Origin: a virus
Reading direction: 5' to 3' (one strand)
IMG/VR virus record: IMGVR_UViG_3300047444_000377
Location: 1-36,961 of that record
Length of the DNA stretch: 36,961 bases
The notes under the pieces were generated by a model, which saw only the letters and a list, made by a program, of their open reading frames with translations, was not told the DNA's origin and searched no databases. This document shows, one piece after another, positions 8,379 through 15,592 of the stretch. The translations under genes were made by a program, and so were the position numbers. Position 1 is the stretch's first letter. Each line of letters starts with the position of its first letter.

Positions 8379-10401
8379 GATTCGAGTCCCCATAGTCGGG
8401 GGCAACAACAAGTCAGTCGTCATCGACTCGGGCGCCACTGCCGGTGCCACCATTGGCGTCGACCTCCGCGGCCCCAGCGGCAGCGTCCTGACCGTGGCGC
8501 AGCTGGCCGCCCTGCTGGGCGTCGGCTCGAGCTCGAGCTCGGACCAGAATGTCCAGTGGATACGCATTCTCAATATCCCGCCGAACATCACCCAGCTGGC
8601 CGCCCTCAGCGGGCAGGGCGCGGTGGTGCGCGACTCGGATGGCACCTTCCATACCCGGAACTTCCCGATCGTCGAAGGCGGCGCGGGCGGTGACGGCGCG
8701 GACGGCGACCCCGGCCCGCCGGGCGCTCAGGGCCCCAAGGGCGACACCGGCAACGACGGGCCGCCCGGCACGGCCGTTCCAGGCCCTGCAGGCGAGGATG
8801 GCGCCGACGGGCAGGATGGCGACCCAGTGCCCGGCCCTACCGGCCCGACCGGCGCTACGGGCGCTACAGGAGCTACGGGCGCAGATGGCGCGCAGGGCCC
8901 CGCAGGGCCGCTAGGCCCCGCAGGCGATGAGGGCCCGGCTGGGCAGGACGGCGACCCGGTGCCCGGCCCTACGGGCGCTACGGGCGCTACTGGGGCTACT
9001 GGCTCGGCCGGCGCTGACGGCCCGCCCGGTGCGCAGGGGCCTTCCGGCCCTCCGCTCGAGGGCGACGTTGGCGCGGAAGGCGAGCAGGGCCCCCCTGGCA
9101 TGAACTCCTCGGCGCTCATTCAGCAGCGCGGCGGTACATGGTCGAGCGTCATCGCGCTCACCGTGCCGGCGAGCGACATCCCTATCACGATCGCCGAAGA
9201 CTGCACGATTACCAGCGCCGCCATCCTGACCGAAGGCGGCACGGGCTCCTGCTCCATCGACATCTGGCGCACGCCTTCGGGCTCGGCGAACTACCCGCCG
9301 ACGGTGACGAACACCATCATGAATTCGCCGCTACTCGTGAGCGGCGGCAAGTATTACCTGGATACCGCGCTGACCGAATTCAACTCGGTGGCGCTGTCGG
9401 CCGGCGACTCTGTCCTGTTCCACCTCAATTCGACCAGCATCTTTACCAGCATCGTCATCCTGCTGACGCTCAAGCGTGTAGGCTCGACTGCCTCGGATGG
9501 CTACACGGATGCGCGGGCTATCGCCGCGGTCGAAGGCTCTTCGCCCACGCTGACTGGCTCGTGGACATTCCAGCCGACCGCTGGCAACAACGTCTACGTT
9601 CAGAATGCTGCCGATCTGCCGGTACAGATCATAGGGTCGGCCACCACGGGGCACTCTGACGGGCTTCAGATCAACGCGGGCACCAATAGCTCGGACACTG
9701 CGTTCGACGTGGCGGATAATACCGGCGTCCACGACTACTTCAACATCCGCGGCGACGGCGTGGGCACCTTCGGGCCGCCCACGGGCACCGGCATCTCCAA
9801 CTTCACGTTCAACGGCAGCGGCGCCAACAACGCGCTAGCCGTCGTATCTGTCAAGAGTGGCAGCACCGCTTACGGTGTGGCGATCAAGGCCGGTAACAGT
9901 TCATCCGACTGGAGCCTGATATGCCAAGACTACACGGGAGCCAAAAACTATTTCGAAGTGCGCGGTGACGGCGCAATCCTCGGGTACGGCGCCACGGTAG
10001 GCGGCGCTGTGGATATGACCCCAGACACCGGCACGTCCACGCTCACGCAGACTGGCGGCACCACTGCCCCCACGGTAACGGCCGTATGGGCGAAGATGGG
10101 CAACGTGGTGATGATGCAGATTCCGGCTTTCGCGGCGATGACCAGCGGCAGCAACGCGCTGACGTTCACTGGTTTGCCCGCCGAGATAACCCCTACGCGA
10201 AACTGGGTACAGCTAGTGCCATCCTTTTGCTTCATCGACGCCGGCTCGCAGTTGACGGCCGCGGCTATCGTCTCTGTTGACGTCGCATCCAGCGGCACCA
10301 TCAGCGTGCGCAAGAACGGCTCCCTTACGGGCTGGACTAATACTGTCACCAGCAAGGGGTTTAACAACGTCTCCCTCACACTCTATTGGGCGCTCAATTA
10401 A
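8368..10401 (+). CDS. Collagen-like tail fibre protein
   Basis: The start is ATG at 8368, inside the end of the previous gene. Residues 1-100 are a globular attachment region. Residues about 104-244 are Gly-X-Y repeats (GADGDPGPPGAQGPKGD, TGATGATGATG) with short interruptions, which would form a collagen-like triple helix. Residues 250-677 are a beta-rich Ser/Thr/Gly receptor-binding part with no cysteine-rich cap except one late Cys. The Gly-X-Y region contains a block (GQDGDPVPGPTG followed by ATG triplets) present twice, at about 148 and 192. Trimeric fibres of this design bind cell-surface glycans in many phages. The absence of a recognisable chaperone domain means trimerisation probably uses the collagen stalk. 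This is the main candidate host-recognition protein in the window. Confidence 0.8.
   Translation: MASRIRVPIVGGNNKSVVIDSGATAGATIGVDLRGPSGSVLTVAQLAALLGVGSSSSSDQNVQWIRILNIPPNITQLAALSGQGAVVRDSDGTFHTRNFPIVEGGAGGDGADGDPGPPGAQGPKGDTGNDGPPGTAVPGPAGEDGADGQDGDPVPGPTGPTGATGATGATGADGAQGPAGPLGPAGDEGPAGQDGDPVPGPTGATGATGATGSAGADGPPGAQGPSGPPLEGDVGAEGEQGPPGMNSSALIQQRGGTWSSVIALTVPASDIPITIAEDCTITSAAILTEGGTGSCSIDIWRTPSGSANYPPTVTNTIMNSPLLVSGGKYYLDTALTEFNSVALSAGDSVLFHLNSTSIFTSIVILLTLKRVGSTASDGYTDARAIAAVEGSSPTLTGSWTFQPTAGNNVYVQNAADLPVQIIGSATTGHSDGLQINAGTNSSDTAFDVADNTGVHDYFNIRGDGVGTFGPPTGTGISNFTFNGSGANNALAVVSVKSGSTAYGVAIKAGNSSSDWSLICQDYTGAKNYFEVRGDGAILGYGATVGGAVDMTPDTGTSTLTQTGGTTAPTVTAVWAKMGNVVMMQIPAFAAMTSGSNALTFTGLPAEITPTRNWVQLVPSFCFIDAGSQLTAAAIVSVDVASSGTISVRKNGSLTGWTNTVTSKGFNNVSLTLYWALN
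8809..9003 (+). repeat. Duplicated Gly-X-Y block in the tail fibre gene
   Basis: Two copies, about 8809-8880 and 8941-9003, both encode GQDGDPVPGPTG followed by runs of GAT/TGA triplets. At DNA level they share gggcaggatggcgaccc-type sequence and strings of ggcgctac/gggcgctac. They are separated by about 60 bases encoding a different Gly-X-Y stretch. Slippage or recombination between the copies would lengthen or shorten the stalk. Confidence 0.7.
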
Positions 10402-10410
10402 GGCACCACC

Positions 10411-11370
10411 ATGACCACCGCATCAACCAACACCGTTTTCGACCACACCTCAGACGCGGGCTTCCGCACTTGGGGCAACGAGCTGATGACCATGCTCATC
10501 ACCACGCTCGGCCTCACGCAGACGACCGACACGGGCCAGCTTGCGTTTCCGATGACGGCGACGACGCGTCCCGCCACGACCACAGCGGCCGGGTACTACA
10601 TCCTCAAGTTCAACGACACGCTCCAGAGCACGACGCCGATCTTCATAAAGATCGAGCCGGGCACCGGCGGCACCTCAACGTCTCCGGGGCTGTGGGTCAC
10701 GGTGGGCACAGGCTCTAACGGCTCCGGCACGCTAACGGGCCTTAGCTCGCGCGCGTCCTGCACGGTCAACGCCGGCCCCCTCAGCACCGTAACGAACTAC
10801 ACTTCGCGCGGTTGCTACAACGCGACGCAGGGCGTGCTGTGGATAGACTTTAAACAGAACGGGGCTGTCGCTAACGAGTCCATGTACTCCTTCATGGTTA
10901 TCCGCAGCGTGGATAACACGGGCGCTCCGACTTCAGCCGCCATAGGATTTCAGGCGGCAGCAGCGGCGGCCAACACGATCAACGGCAATAGCGGTATGCC
11001 GTTCCAGTGGTACAACGCGGCCACGACCACATGGCTCGCGCTCGGCGGCGGCGGCGCGGGATGGGTCGCTAATAACTGGTGTGCCGTACCGTGGGGCACG
11101 TCGAACTCGCAGCTTTCCACTATCGTAGGAACCGCCGGATATGTTTTCCCGTGTTGGCAGTATGCGCCTACAGCCAGCGCGCCCGGAACCGGCATAACGA
11201 ATGCTTTTGCAATGGCTAACCTGACTGAAGTTTCGCTCGGGTCCACTGTGACGGTGACTATCCTCGGCAGCACATCGCTGACGTATATCTGCGGGCAGGT
11301 GCCTAGTACCTCCATCGCCAGCATAAACCTCGGCCTCACCAGTTACGGTGTTCTGAGGCTCTGGCAATGA
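10411..11370 (+). CDS. Putative tail or virion protein, 319 aa
   Basis: The start is ATG at 10411, with AAGG ten bases upstream. The protein is Thr/Gly/Asn-rich and beta-rich (FRTWGNELMTMLITTLGLTQ at the N-terminus, then alternating hydrophobic strands), with five scattered Cys. The N-terminal FDHTSDAGFRTWGNELMTML pattern is seen in phage tail-associated proteins that follow a fibre gene. No enzymatic motif is recognisable. It ends in ATGA with the next small gene. A minor tail or fibre-accessory role is inferred from position only. Confidence 0.6.
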   Translation: MTTASTNTVFDHTSDAGFRTWGNELMTMLITTLGLTQTTDTGQLAFPMTATTRPATTTAAGYYILKFNDTLQSTTPIFIKIEPGTGGTSTSPGLWVTVGTGSNGSGTLTGLSSRASCTVNAGPLSTVTNYTSRGCYNATQGVLWIDFKQNGAVANESMYSFMVIRSVDNTGAPTSAAIGFQAAAAAANTINGNSGMPFQWYNAATTTWLALGGGGAGWVANNWCAVPWGTSNSQLSTIVGTAGYVFPCWQYAPTASAPGTGITNAFAMANLTEVSLGSTVTVTILGSTSLTYICGQVPSTSIASINLGLTSYGVLRLWQ

Positions 11371-11561
11371 GCAACACGTTCACCCCGATTACCCCGTTTC
11401 CGACTGGCACAGCCGCGTCGCCCGCCGTTGCGGGCATTGTCGCCACAATGAGTAGCGGCGGCGTGTCGCCGCCGACGCCGTTGCCGGAGGGGGGCTTCTC
11501 GATGAGCCCCGTGGCCCCCCTGCCCGTGACCGGGACCGGGCAGGCATCGACAGCGATATGA
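11367..11561 (+). CDS. Small Pro/Thr-rich protein, 64 aa
   Basis: The start is ATG at 11367 overlapping the previous stop (ATGA). The 64-residue product is rich in Pro, Thr, Ser and Gly (ITPFPTGTAASPAVAG, SPPTPLPEGGF) and has no membrane segment or motif. Coupled translation with the previous virion gene supports it as real. Function unknown; perhaps a disordered virion accessory. Confidence 0.5.
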   Translation: MSNTFTPITPFPTGTAASPAVAGIVATMSSGGVSPPTPLPEGGFSMSPVAPLPVTGTGQASTAI

Positions 11562-11581
11562 CGTTCCTATACACTGACCCC

Positions 11582-11587
11582 AGGAGG
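11582..11587 (+). promoter_or_regulatory. Strong ribosome binding site
   Basis: AGGAGG, the full anti-16S core, lies eight bases before the ATG at 11596. Most genes in this window rely on overlaps and weak sites, so this is the strongest plus-strand site seen and suggests high expression of the following small protein. Confidence 0.75.
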
Positions 11588-11595
11588 GTTTTTCC

Positions 11596-11916
11596 ATGAC
11601 CATGAAACGAATCGTCGGTCCTACTCAGCTGAGTAATACGGCCGGCACCCTGTACACCGTTAGCTCGGGGCAGAAGGCCACGCTGAAGCGCATCCATATC
11701 GTGAACACCGACTCCGCAAGTCATACGTTCACGCTGTCGATTGGCGCCGATGCCGCGGGCACGCGCCTGTACATGACCACCACGATCGCAGCCAACGGTG
11801 GGTACTTCGACGACTACGCGAACTACACGCTCGAGGCCGGTGAGATTTTCCAAGGTTACGCGGATAGCGCCAGCAAGCTGACCATCACGGTCAACGCTGA
11901 CGTGTCGATAATCTAA
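11596..11916 (+). CDS. Small beta-rich virion-type protein, 106 aa
   Basis: The start is ATG at 11596, set by a perfect AGGAGG site. The protein is nearly all predicted beta: YTVSSGQKATLKRIHIVNT, HTFTLSIGADAAGTRLY, GEIFQGYADSASKLTITVN. The order IHIVNTD...TLSIGAD...GYFDDY...LEAGEIFQGYA...VNADVS matches small phage proteins of jelly-roll or Ig-like fold that decorate capsids or tails; I recognise the style, not a named family. No cysteine. The strong ribosome site implies many copies, which suits a decoration or fibre-tip subunit. Confidence 0.65.
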   Translation: MTMKRIVGPTQLSNTAGTLYTVSSGQKATLKRIHIVNTDSASHTFTLSIGADAAGTRLYMTTTIAANGGYFDDYANYTLEAGEIFQGYADSASKLTITVNADVSII

Positions 11917-12110
11917 TGGACGTCAAAGCTTGCGCCAGCGTAGCGCTTCAGCTGATTTCCAAAACACAGATCGCGGCAAACGACGAGTCGCTCGACGCCG
12001 TCATCGCAACACGGAACATGTTGCGGTGCCTGGCGTCGGGCGAGTTTGTCATCGTGACAGCGGCACCGGCGCAAGCCAGCACGCCGCCCCCGCCCGGTGC
12101 AGAGGTCTAA
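11916..12110 (+). CDS. Small hypothetical protein, 64 aa
   Basis: The start ATG at 11916 shares its A with the preceding TAA. The N-terminal 45 residues are helical (ACASVALQLISKTQIAAND, ATRNMLRCLASGEFVIVT) and the end is Pro-rich (APAQASTPPPPG). No membrane segment or known motif. It lies between a virion-type protein and a single-span membrane protein at the end of the rightward late block. Confidence 0.5.
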   Translation: MDVKACASVALQLISKTQIAANDESLDAVIATRNMLRCLASGEFVIVTAAPAQASTPPPPGAEV

Positions 12111-12111
12111 G

Positions 12112-12393
12112 GTGGATACAACGGGATTCAGCCTTTGGGAGATAGCAAAGGGCGGCTGGGTTGCGGCGGCTATGATCGTAGCGTGGGTCGGCCGCTCGCA
12201 CATGAAGCACGACTCCGAGCAGTTCACGGAAGTCGGGAAGAAGCACGACACCGCCCTGGCGGCTGTAACGGACCGGCTGACAGAAGTCGCCGATCAGATG
12301 TCAGCGAACCACACCCAGATCCTCACGATACTGCTTCGGCAGAATCAAGATCGCGTGGACGTAGCGTCGGCACTGGCTGCCAAGCGCCCCTGA
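12112..12393 (+). CDS. Single-span membrane protein with coiled coil
   Basis: GTG at 12112 is preferred because AGAGG lies seven bases upstream and the previous gene stops at 12110. A GTG at 12097 would add five residues. Residues about 9-27 (AKGGWVAAAMIVAWVG) form one membrane span. They are followed by a heptad-like helix (VGKKHDTALAAVTDRLTEVADQM) and a polar tail. The shape (short N-terminus, one span, cytoplasmic coiled coil) is like XhlA-type lysis accessory proteins or small holins, but I cannot assign a family. Its last 71 bases overlap the 3' end of the convergent glycosyltransferase gene on the other strand. Confidence 0.6.
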   Translation: MDTTGFSLWEIAKGGWVAAAMIVAWVGRSHMKHDSEQFTEVGKKHDTALAAVTDRLTEVADQMSANHTQILTILLRQNQDRVDVASALAAKRP

Positions 12394-13087
12394 CCCACGG
12401 CCAGTCGGACGCCCACGGCTTTGTCCCGCCGTTGAACTGCACGAGTCTTGCGTCTACCGGGGGAGCCAGTCTCGATATGCCGGGGTCGCGGACTGAGTAG
12501 ATTCCCGCGGCTCTCGACATGTAGGGCTCGCGCTCTGCGAGGCAGTAGCTAATCCATCCTTGGTCTGAACCACGGTATCCCGCCCGGCGGGCAGCTGCGA
12601 TTGCGTTGCGAGGTGAGGCCACGAAACCGTCCCACACTTTGAGTCGCGTTCCGGTTGATATAATGTAGATGCCTCCGCCAAATCTTTTGCGGCGCACTCC
12701 CCAGTCCCGGTACGGATACCATCCGACAAATTCACCCTGCAGTTCGAATAGTGGCGAAAGATCGCCGAGGACCACGACGTCAATGTCCAGGAGTAGACAT
12801 CGTGATCCGAGAAGCCGAGCAGCTTCAGAGAACATCCAAAGTCGTCTATAACACGAAGGAAAGCGAGGGCCCTCTGGGGAACGCAGATCGGACAAGAGGG
12901 CTGCTTCGGGAGGGGTGGCAAGGACGTTGACGTGTTCACTGAATTGTTCCTTGGGTGAGTCGGTGATGCAGATGAAATTGTAGGGGCCGCCGCTCATGTG
13001 GCGGTTAATCATTCGCTCCATGATATTGACGTGGGCCGGCGCGAAGTTGCGCGTGCCGCCCCAGAGCCATGTGACTATCGCGCGCAC
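12323..13087 (-). CDS. Glycosyltransferase with DxD motif
   Basis: The start is GTG at 13087, which places the conserved opening AIVTWLWGGTRNFAPAHVN at the N-terminus; it overlaps the upstream gene by 13 bases. The 254-residue product has the nucleotide-sugar fold order ICITDSP (strand after the sugar-nucleotide loop), RRLWMFSEAARLLG, then LLLDIDVVVLGDLSPLF with D101-x-D103 as the metal-binding DxD. The later segment IYIISTGT...GSDQGWISYCL fits an acceptor-side region of GT8/GT-A type enzymes. It should transfer a sugar from a nucleotide donor, in the cytoplasm, to an unknown acceptor. It is the last gene of the leftward operon and collides with the plus-strand late genes. Confidence 0.75.
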   Translation of the reverse strand: MRAIVTWLWGGTRNFAPAHVNIMERMINRHMSGGPYNFICITDSPKEQFSEHVNVLATPPEAALLSDLRSPEGPRFPSCYRRLWMFSEAARLLGSRCLLLDIDVVVLGDLSPLFELQGEFVGWYPYRDWGVRRKRFGGGIYIISTGTRLKVWDGFVASPRNAIAAARRAGYRGSDQGWISYCLAEREPYMSRAAGIYSVRDPGISRLAPPVDARLVQFNGGTKPWASDWPWVRGAWQPVPTLRPRDLDSAEAVS

Positions 13088-13716
13088 GCCAGCTTCAGCA
13101 GGAAGCCGCCGGCACTTCCAATGTCGATCGCGTGGTGGTACTTCGACAGGCGGTTCGCCAGGCAGGTAGCCGTGGGGCCGCACGACATGATTATCACGTC
13201 GGGCTTGCCGGAGCGCAGCGCCTTTTCGAATTCGTCGATGCGGGCATATGACTCCCGGTGCGGGCACTCGACGTGCTTGATCTTGCGCGCCGTCAGGGCC
13301 AGCACCTTCATGATGGAGTTGGCGGGCTCGGCCAGCACAGCCACCGTCTTGCCAGCCCACAGCTGCGAAATCAGATTGTAGTAGGCGCGCGTGTTGATCC
13401 ACGGGGCGCTGTCTGGGCGGCTGATGAAGGCTGAGCCGTAGGTGTACTCCGGCACGATCGCGGCTTCGAAGCGCCGCTTGTGCCGCTGCCAGTTGCCGCC
13501 CTTTGGCCCCTCCGGGTCGAACGTGGGGATGCACGGCAGGCACCGGGCCCGCGGCTGCTTCAGGATGGCGCTGAGCTCGGCGGCCAGCTTGGGGCTGCCG
13601 GGCTCGCGCACGTAGCCGGTGCCCGCTGCCATCTTTATCTCGCCGTCACCGAAGCGGGACAGCGACCATCCCTCGAGTGCCATCTGTATCGTGGCGAATT
13701 CGCTCATGACTTTCAT
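13075..13716 (-). CDS. GT-D fold glycosyltransferase (DUF1792-like)
   Basis: The start is ATG at 13716; it overlaps the FkbM gene upstream by GTGA-type spacing. Residues 18-26 read SLSRFGDGE, the signature of the GT-D fold family (formerly DUF1792), in which the D-x-E pair (D24, E26) binds the metal and UDP-sugar. Later segments SAFISRPDSAPWIN, KTVAVLAEPANS and PDVIIMSCGPTATCLANRL-type order agree with that family, in which the enzyme adds a sugar to a growing glycan. Length (213) is close to a single GT-D domain. The four neighbouring genes are also glycan enzymes, so a shared pathway is likely. The acceptor cannot be read from sequence. Confidence 0.75.
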   Translation of the reverse strand: MKVMSEFATIQMALEGWSLSRFGDGEIKMAAGTGYVREPGSPKLAAELSAILKQPRARCLPCIPTFDPEGPKGGNWQRHKRRFEAAIVPEYTYGSAFISRPDSAPWINTRAYYNLISQLWAGKTVAVLAEPANSIMKVLALTARKIKHVECPHRESYARIDEFEKALRSGKPDVIIMSCGPTATCLANRLSKYHHAIDIGSAGGFLLKLACAR

Positions 13717-14279
13717 GAGAAGCCTACCATCGTCAGCCAGTTGCGGATGCGTGCCTCGTGCGTGGCGCCGTGCTGGATCTGCTTTGAGCTCAGCACGCTA
13801 GGGTGGGCCAGAAGCCGCTCCCGCGTGGCGGCCAAGTGGCCGTGCAATTCAGGGATCTTGTGCGCGTCGAACATCACCAACGTATGTGTCGGCAGGCAGT
13901 TGTTGTCGATCAGGTTATCGAGGACATCGAGCTCCGCGCCTTCGCAGTTGAGCTTCATGTATACCTCGTCGTGATCGGCGATGTTGGCGGCAAACCAGTC
14001 GGCCGCGTCTCGCATCTGGCAGGTAGTGTAGTGCGTGCCGCGGCCCTCGCGCTGCCAGAGGCTCGCGCCCATAGAGCCCGGATCATACAGCCGCACCTTG
14101 GCGTTGCTGCCCCACAGCCCGAACTTCTCGATGATGGCGGGGTATCCAAGCGCCAGTTTGCTCAGGATAGGCCAGTGCTGGGGCACGGGCTCGAAGCAAT
14201 GAATGCGATCGAAGGGCAGATCGCGGACAGCCTTCAGAGTCTGCCCGACGTGGGCGCCTACGTCTAAGAAGATTTTCAT
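13713..14279 (-). CDS. FkbM-type SAM-dependent methyltransferase
   Basis: ATG at 14279 is chosen over a TTG at 14294 because it forms an ATGA overlap with the previous stop. MKIFLDVGAHVGQTLKAV is the SAM-binding motif I (DVGAHxGQT). FDRIHCFEPVPQHWPIL is motif II with the acidic ribose-binding E. EVYMKLNCEGAELDVLDNL matches the FkbM KxDxEGxExxVL core, although D is N here (KLNCEGAE). The family methylates sugar hydroxyls, commonly in glycan or polyketide tailoring. Set between glycosyltransferases, it probably O-methylates a sugar of the same product. Confidence 0.85.
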   Translation of the reverse strand: MKIFLDVGAHVGQTLKAVRDLPFDRIHCFEPVPQHWPILSKLALGYPAIIEKFGLWGSNAKVRLYDPGSMGASLWQREGRGTHYTTCQMRDAADWFAANIADHDEVYMKLNCEGAELDVLDNLIDNNCLPTHTLVMFDAHKIPELHGHLAATRERLLAHPSVLSSKQIQHGATHEARIRNWLTMVGFS

Positions 14280-15001
14280 AGCACTTGATGCCAAGGGAAG
14301 TTGAGGGGCTTGATCGGCTTCAGATGTCCGAAGGCGCGCTTGCGCCGGCCGTACTCTGCGGTGTCCCGCGAGAGAGTGTGTTCGCTTGAGTCTGGCACAA
14401 CGCTGCGGGTGTAGACGTCCAGCGGGAAGGCCAGCACATGCGGCGTGCCCAGCGCCTCAGTAGCGCGCCGGAGAAATACCCCGCCGCCACCGAGGCAGCC
14501 AGCATAACGTTCATCGTAACCTCCAAGATCGAGATAGGCTTTGCGCTTCATGAGGTAGCTGTCGATGTGGGGCTTTATCTCCCCATGTTCTGCGTCTCGT
14601 GGGAGACTATCTTTGTTGCGCGTCTCGTCGGCCATGCCCACGCGGAAGCGCCGGAAGCGGTACCAGTCATCGTGTGCCGCGGGCAGCCACAGCATGAGCT
14701 CAGCCATCACGTTCGCCGACATGACGTGGTCGATGTCGACGTGCATGATCCACTCGGTTGTCGCCACATGGGCGCCGAGGTTACGCGCGCCGTTGCGGTT
14801 CCACGGGATGTCTTTGGTGATGCGGTACAGGCTCAGCTGGCTCGGCGGATGGTCGATGTACTGCTCCGCATCCTCCGGGCTGCCGTCGTCCACCAAGATG
14901 ACCTTCACGTCGGTCGGGTAGTGTCGCCACTGCGTCATCTGCAGCTGCAGCATCAGCGGCTGGCGGTAATAGGGAACGATCAGAGTGAATCCGGCGGGCA
15001 T
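14276..15001 (-). CDS. GT2-family glycosyltransferase
   Basis: ATG at 15001 has AAGGAG nine bases upstream and fits the family start (FTLIVPYYRQPLMLQLQM). Motifs in order: KVILVDDGSPEDA (nucleotide-binding DDGS), NGARNLGAHVATTEWIMHVDIDHVM (metal-binding DxD as DID), SYLMKRKAYLDLGGYDERY (acceptor loop with the GGYDE element), then a C-terminal GRRKRAFGHLKP. This is a complete single-domain GT-A enzyme of about 242 residues. It ends in ATGA with the FkbM gene and begins inside the end of a lipoprotein gene. The role is sugar transfer in the glycan module; donor and acceptor are not predictable. Confidence 0.85.
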   Translation of the reverse strand: MPAGFTLIVPYYRQPLMLQLQMTQWRHYPTDVKVILVDDGSPEDAEQYIDHPPSQLSLYRITKDIPWNRNGARNLGAHVATTEWIMHVDIDHVMSANVMAELMLWLPAAHDDWYRFRRFRVGMADETRNKDSLPRDAEHGEIKPHIDSYLMKRKAYLDLGGYDERYAGCLGGGGVFLRRATEALGTPHVLAFPLDVYTRSVVPDSSEHTLSRDTAEYGRRKRAFGHLKPIKPLNFPWHQVL

Positions 15002-15177
15002 TGCTCGAGCTCCTTCGTTGCCGGGTTTACCCGGTAGACCATCGTGCGGCAAGTGTTGTCGCCGGCCTTGAGATTTTCCTGGTCCCACGACTGGCTCTTC
15101 GGCGGCGCGTCATGGTGCAGATGCCACGCGGCATCGCAGCCGGCGAGGAACGTGAACAGGATGATGACTAGGGCCAT
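14980..15177 (-). CDS. Small lipoprotein, 65 aa
   Basis: ATG at 15177 gives MALVIILFTFLAGCDAAW, a signal peptide with lipobox L-A-G-C; Cys14 would be lipidated by signal peptidase II. The residue after Cys is Asp, the Lol-avoidance signal of enterobacteria, so inner-membrane retention is expected. The mature part is about 52 polar residues with two more Cys (NTCRTMVYRVN, EQCPPDS). A ribosome site AAGGTG lies upstream. It overlaps the DUF3310 gene by 10 bases and the GT2 gene by 22. Phage lipoproteins of this size often act in superinfection exclusion or lysis, but no family is recognisable. Confidence 0.65.
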   Translation of the reverse strand: MALVIILFTFLAGCDAAWHLHHDAPPKSQSWDQENLKAGDNTCRTMVYRVNPATKELEQCPPDSL

Positions 15178-15584
15178 TTGCACACCTTGCAGATCAGGCG
15201 GCCGCAGGGACACGTCTTCAGGGGCTCCCCAACAACCATAGCCGGATGCGGCGGCTTCTCCAGGGCCCACTTGAGGTGATCGGCCGGCTTCGGCGAGTGG
15301 TCCGGCAGGAAGTTGTGATAGTTGCCTGCGTCAACAGGGTACTCGTCCTGCATGGGCAACACCGGCGCCGCATCTACGCCGCCGTACTGCCACTCGAGCA
15401 GCAGGTCGATGTAGTGCCGCGCCTTCAGCAGATCGTCGCGCCCGTTCTTGGCCGCGTGGCGGCAGACGTACTTGATGACGTTGCCTTCGAGGAAGCCGAT
15501 CTGGTTCATGTGAATGAATTCAGCCGGCTGCATGGCGAAGTCTTTGTAGTGACTCCCGCCTACTTGTTTTTCTGAGGGTTTCAA
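15168..15584 (-). CDS. DUF3310 (T7 gp1.7-like) nucleotide kinase-type protein
   Basis: The start is TTG at 15584: AGGAG lies five bases upstream and the protein then opens KPSEKQVGGSHYKDF. The DUF3310 signature is complete: VGGSHYKDFAMQPAEFIH, IGFLEGNVIKYVCRH, KNGRDDLLKARHYIDLLLE. T7 gp1.7, the best known member, phosphorylates dTMP/dGMP. The conserved helices are expected in residues 8-70. The C-terminal part is Pro-rich, then CPCGRLICKVC, a four-Cys cluster that probably binds zinc and is not part of the basic domain. The ribosome site overlaps the stop codon of the phosphoesterase gene. Confidence 0.85.
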   Translation of the reverse strand: MKPSEKQVGGSHYKDFAMQPAEFIHMNQIGFLEGNVIKYVCRHAAKNGRDDLLKARHYIDLLLEWQYGGVDAAPVLPMQDEYPVDAGNYHNFLPDHSPKPADHLKWALEKPPHPAMVVGEPLKTCPCGRLICKVCKWP

Positions 15585-15592
15585 GTGAGCTC

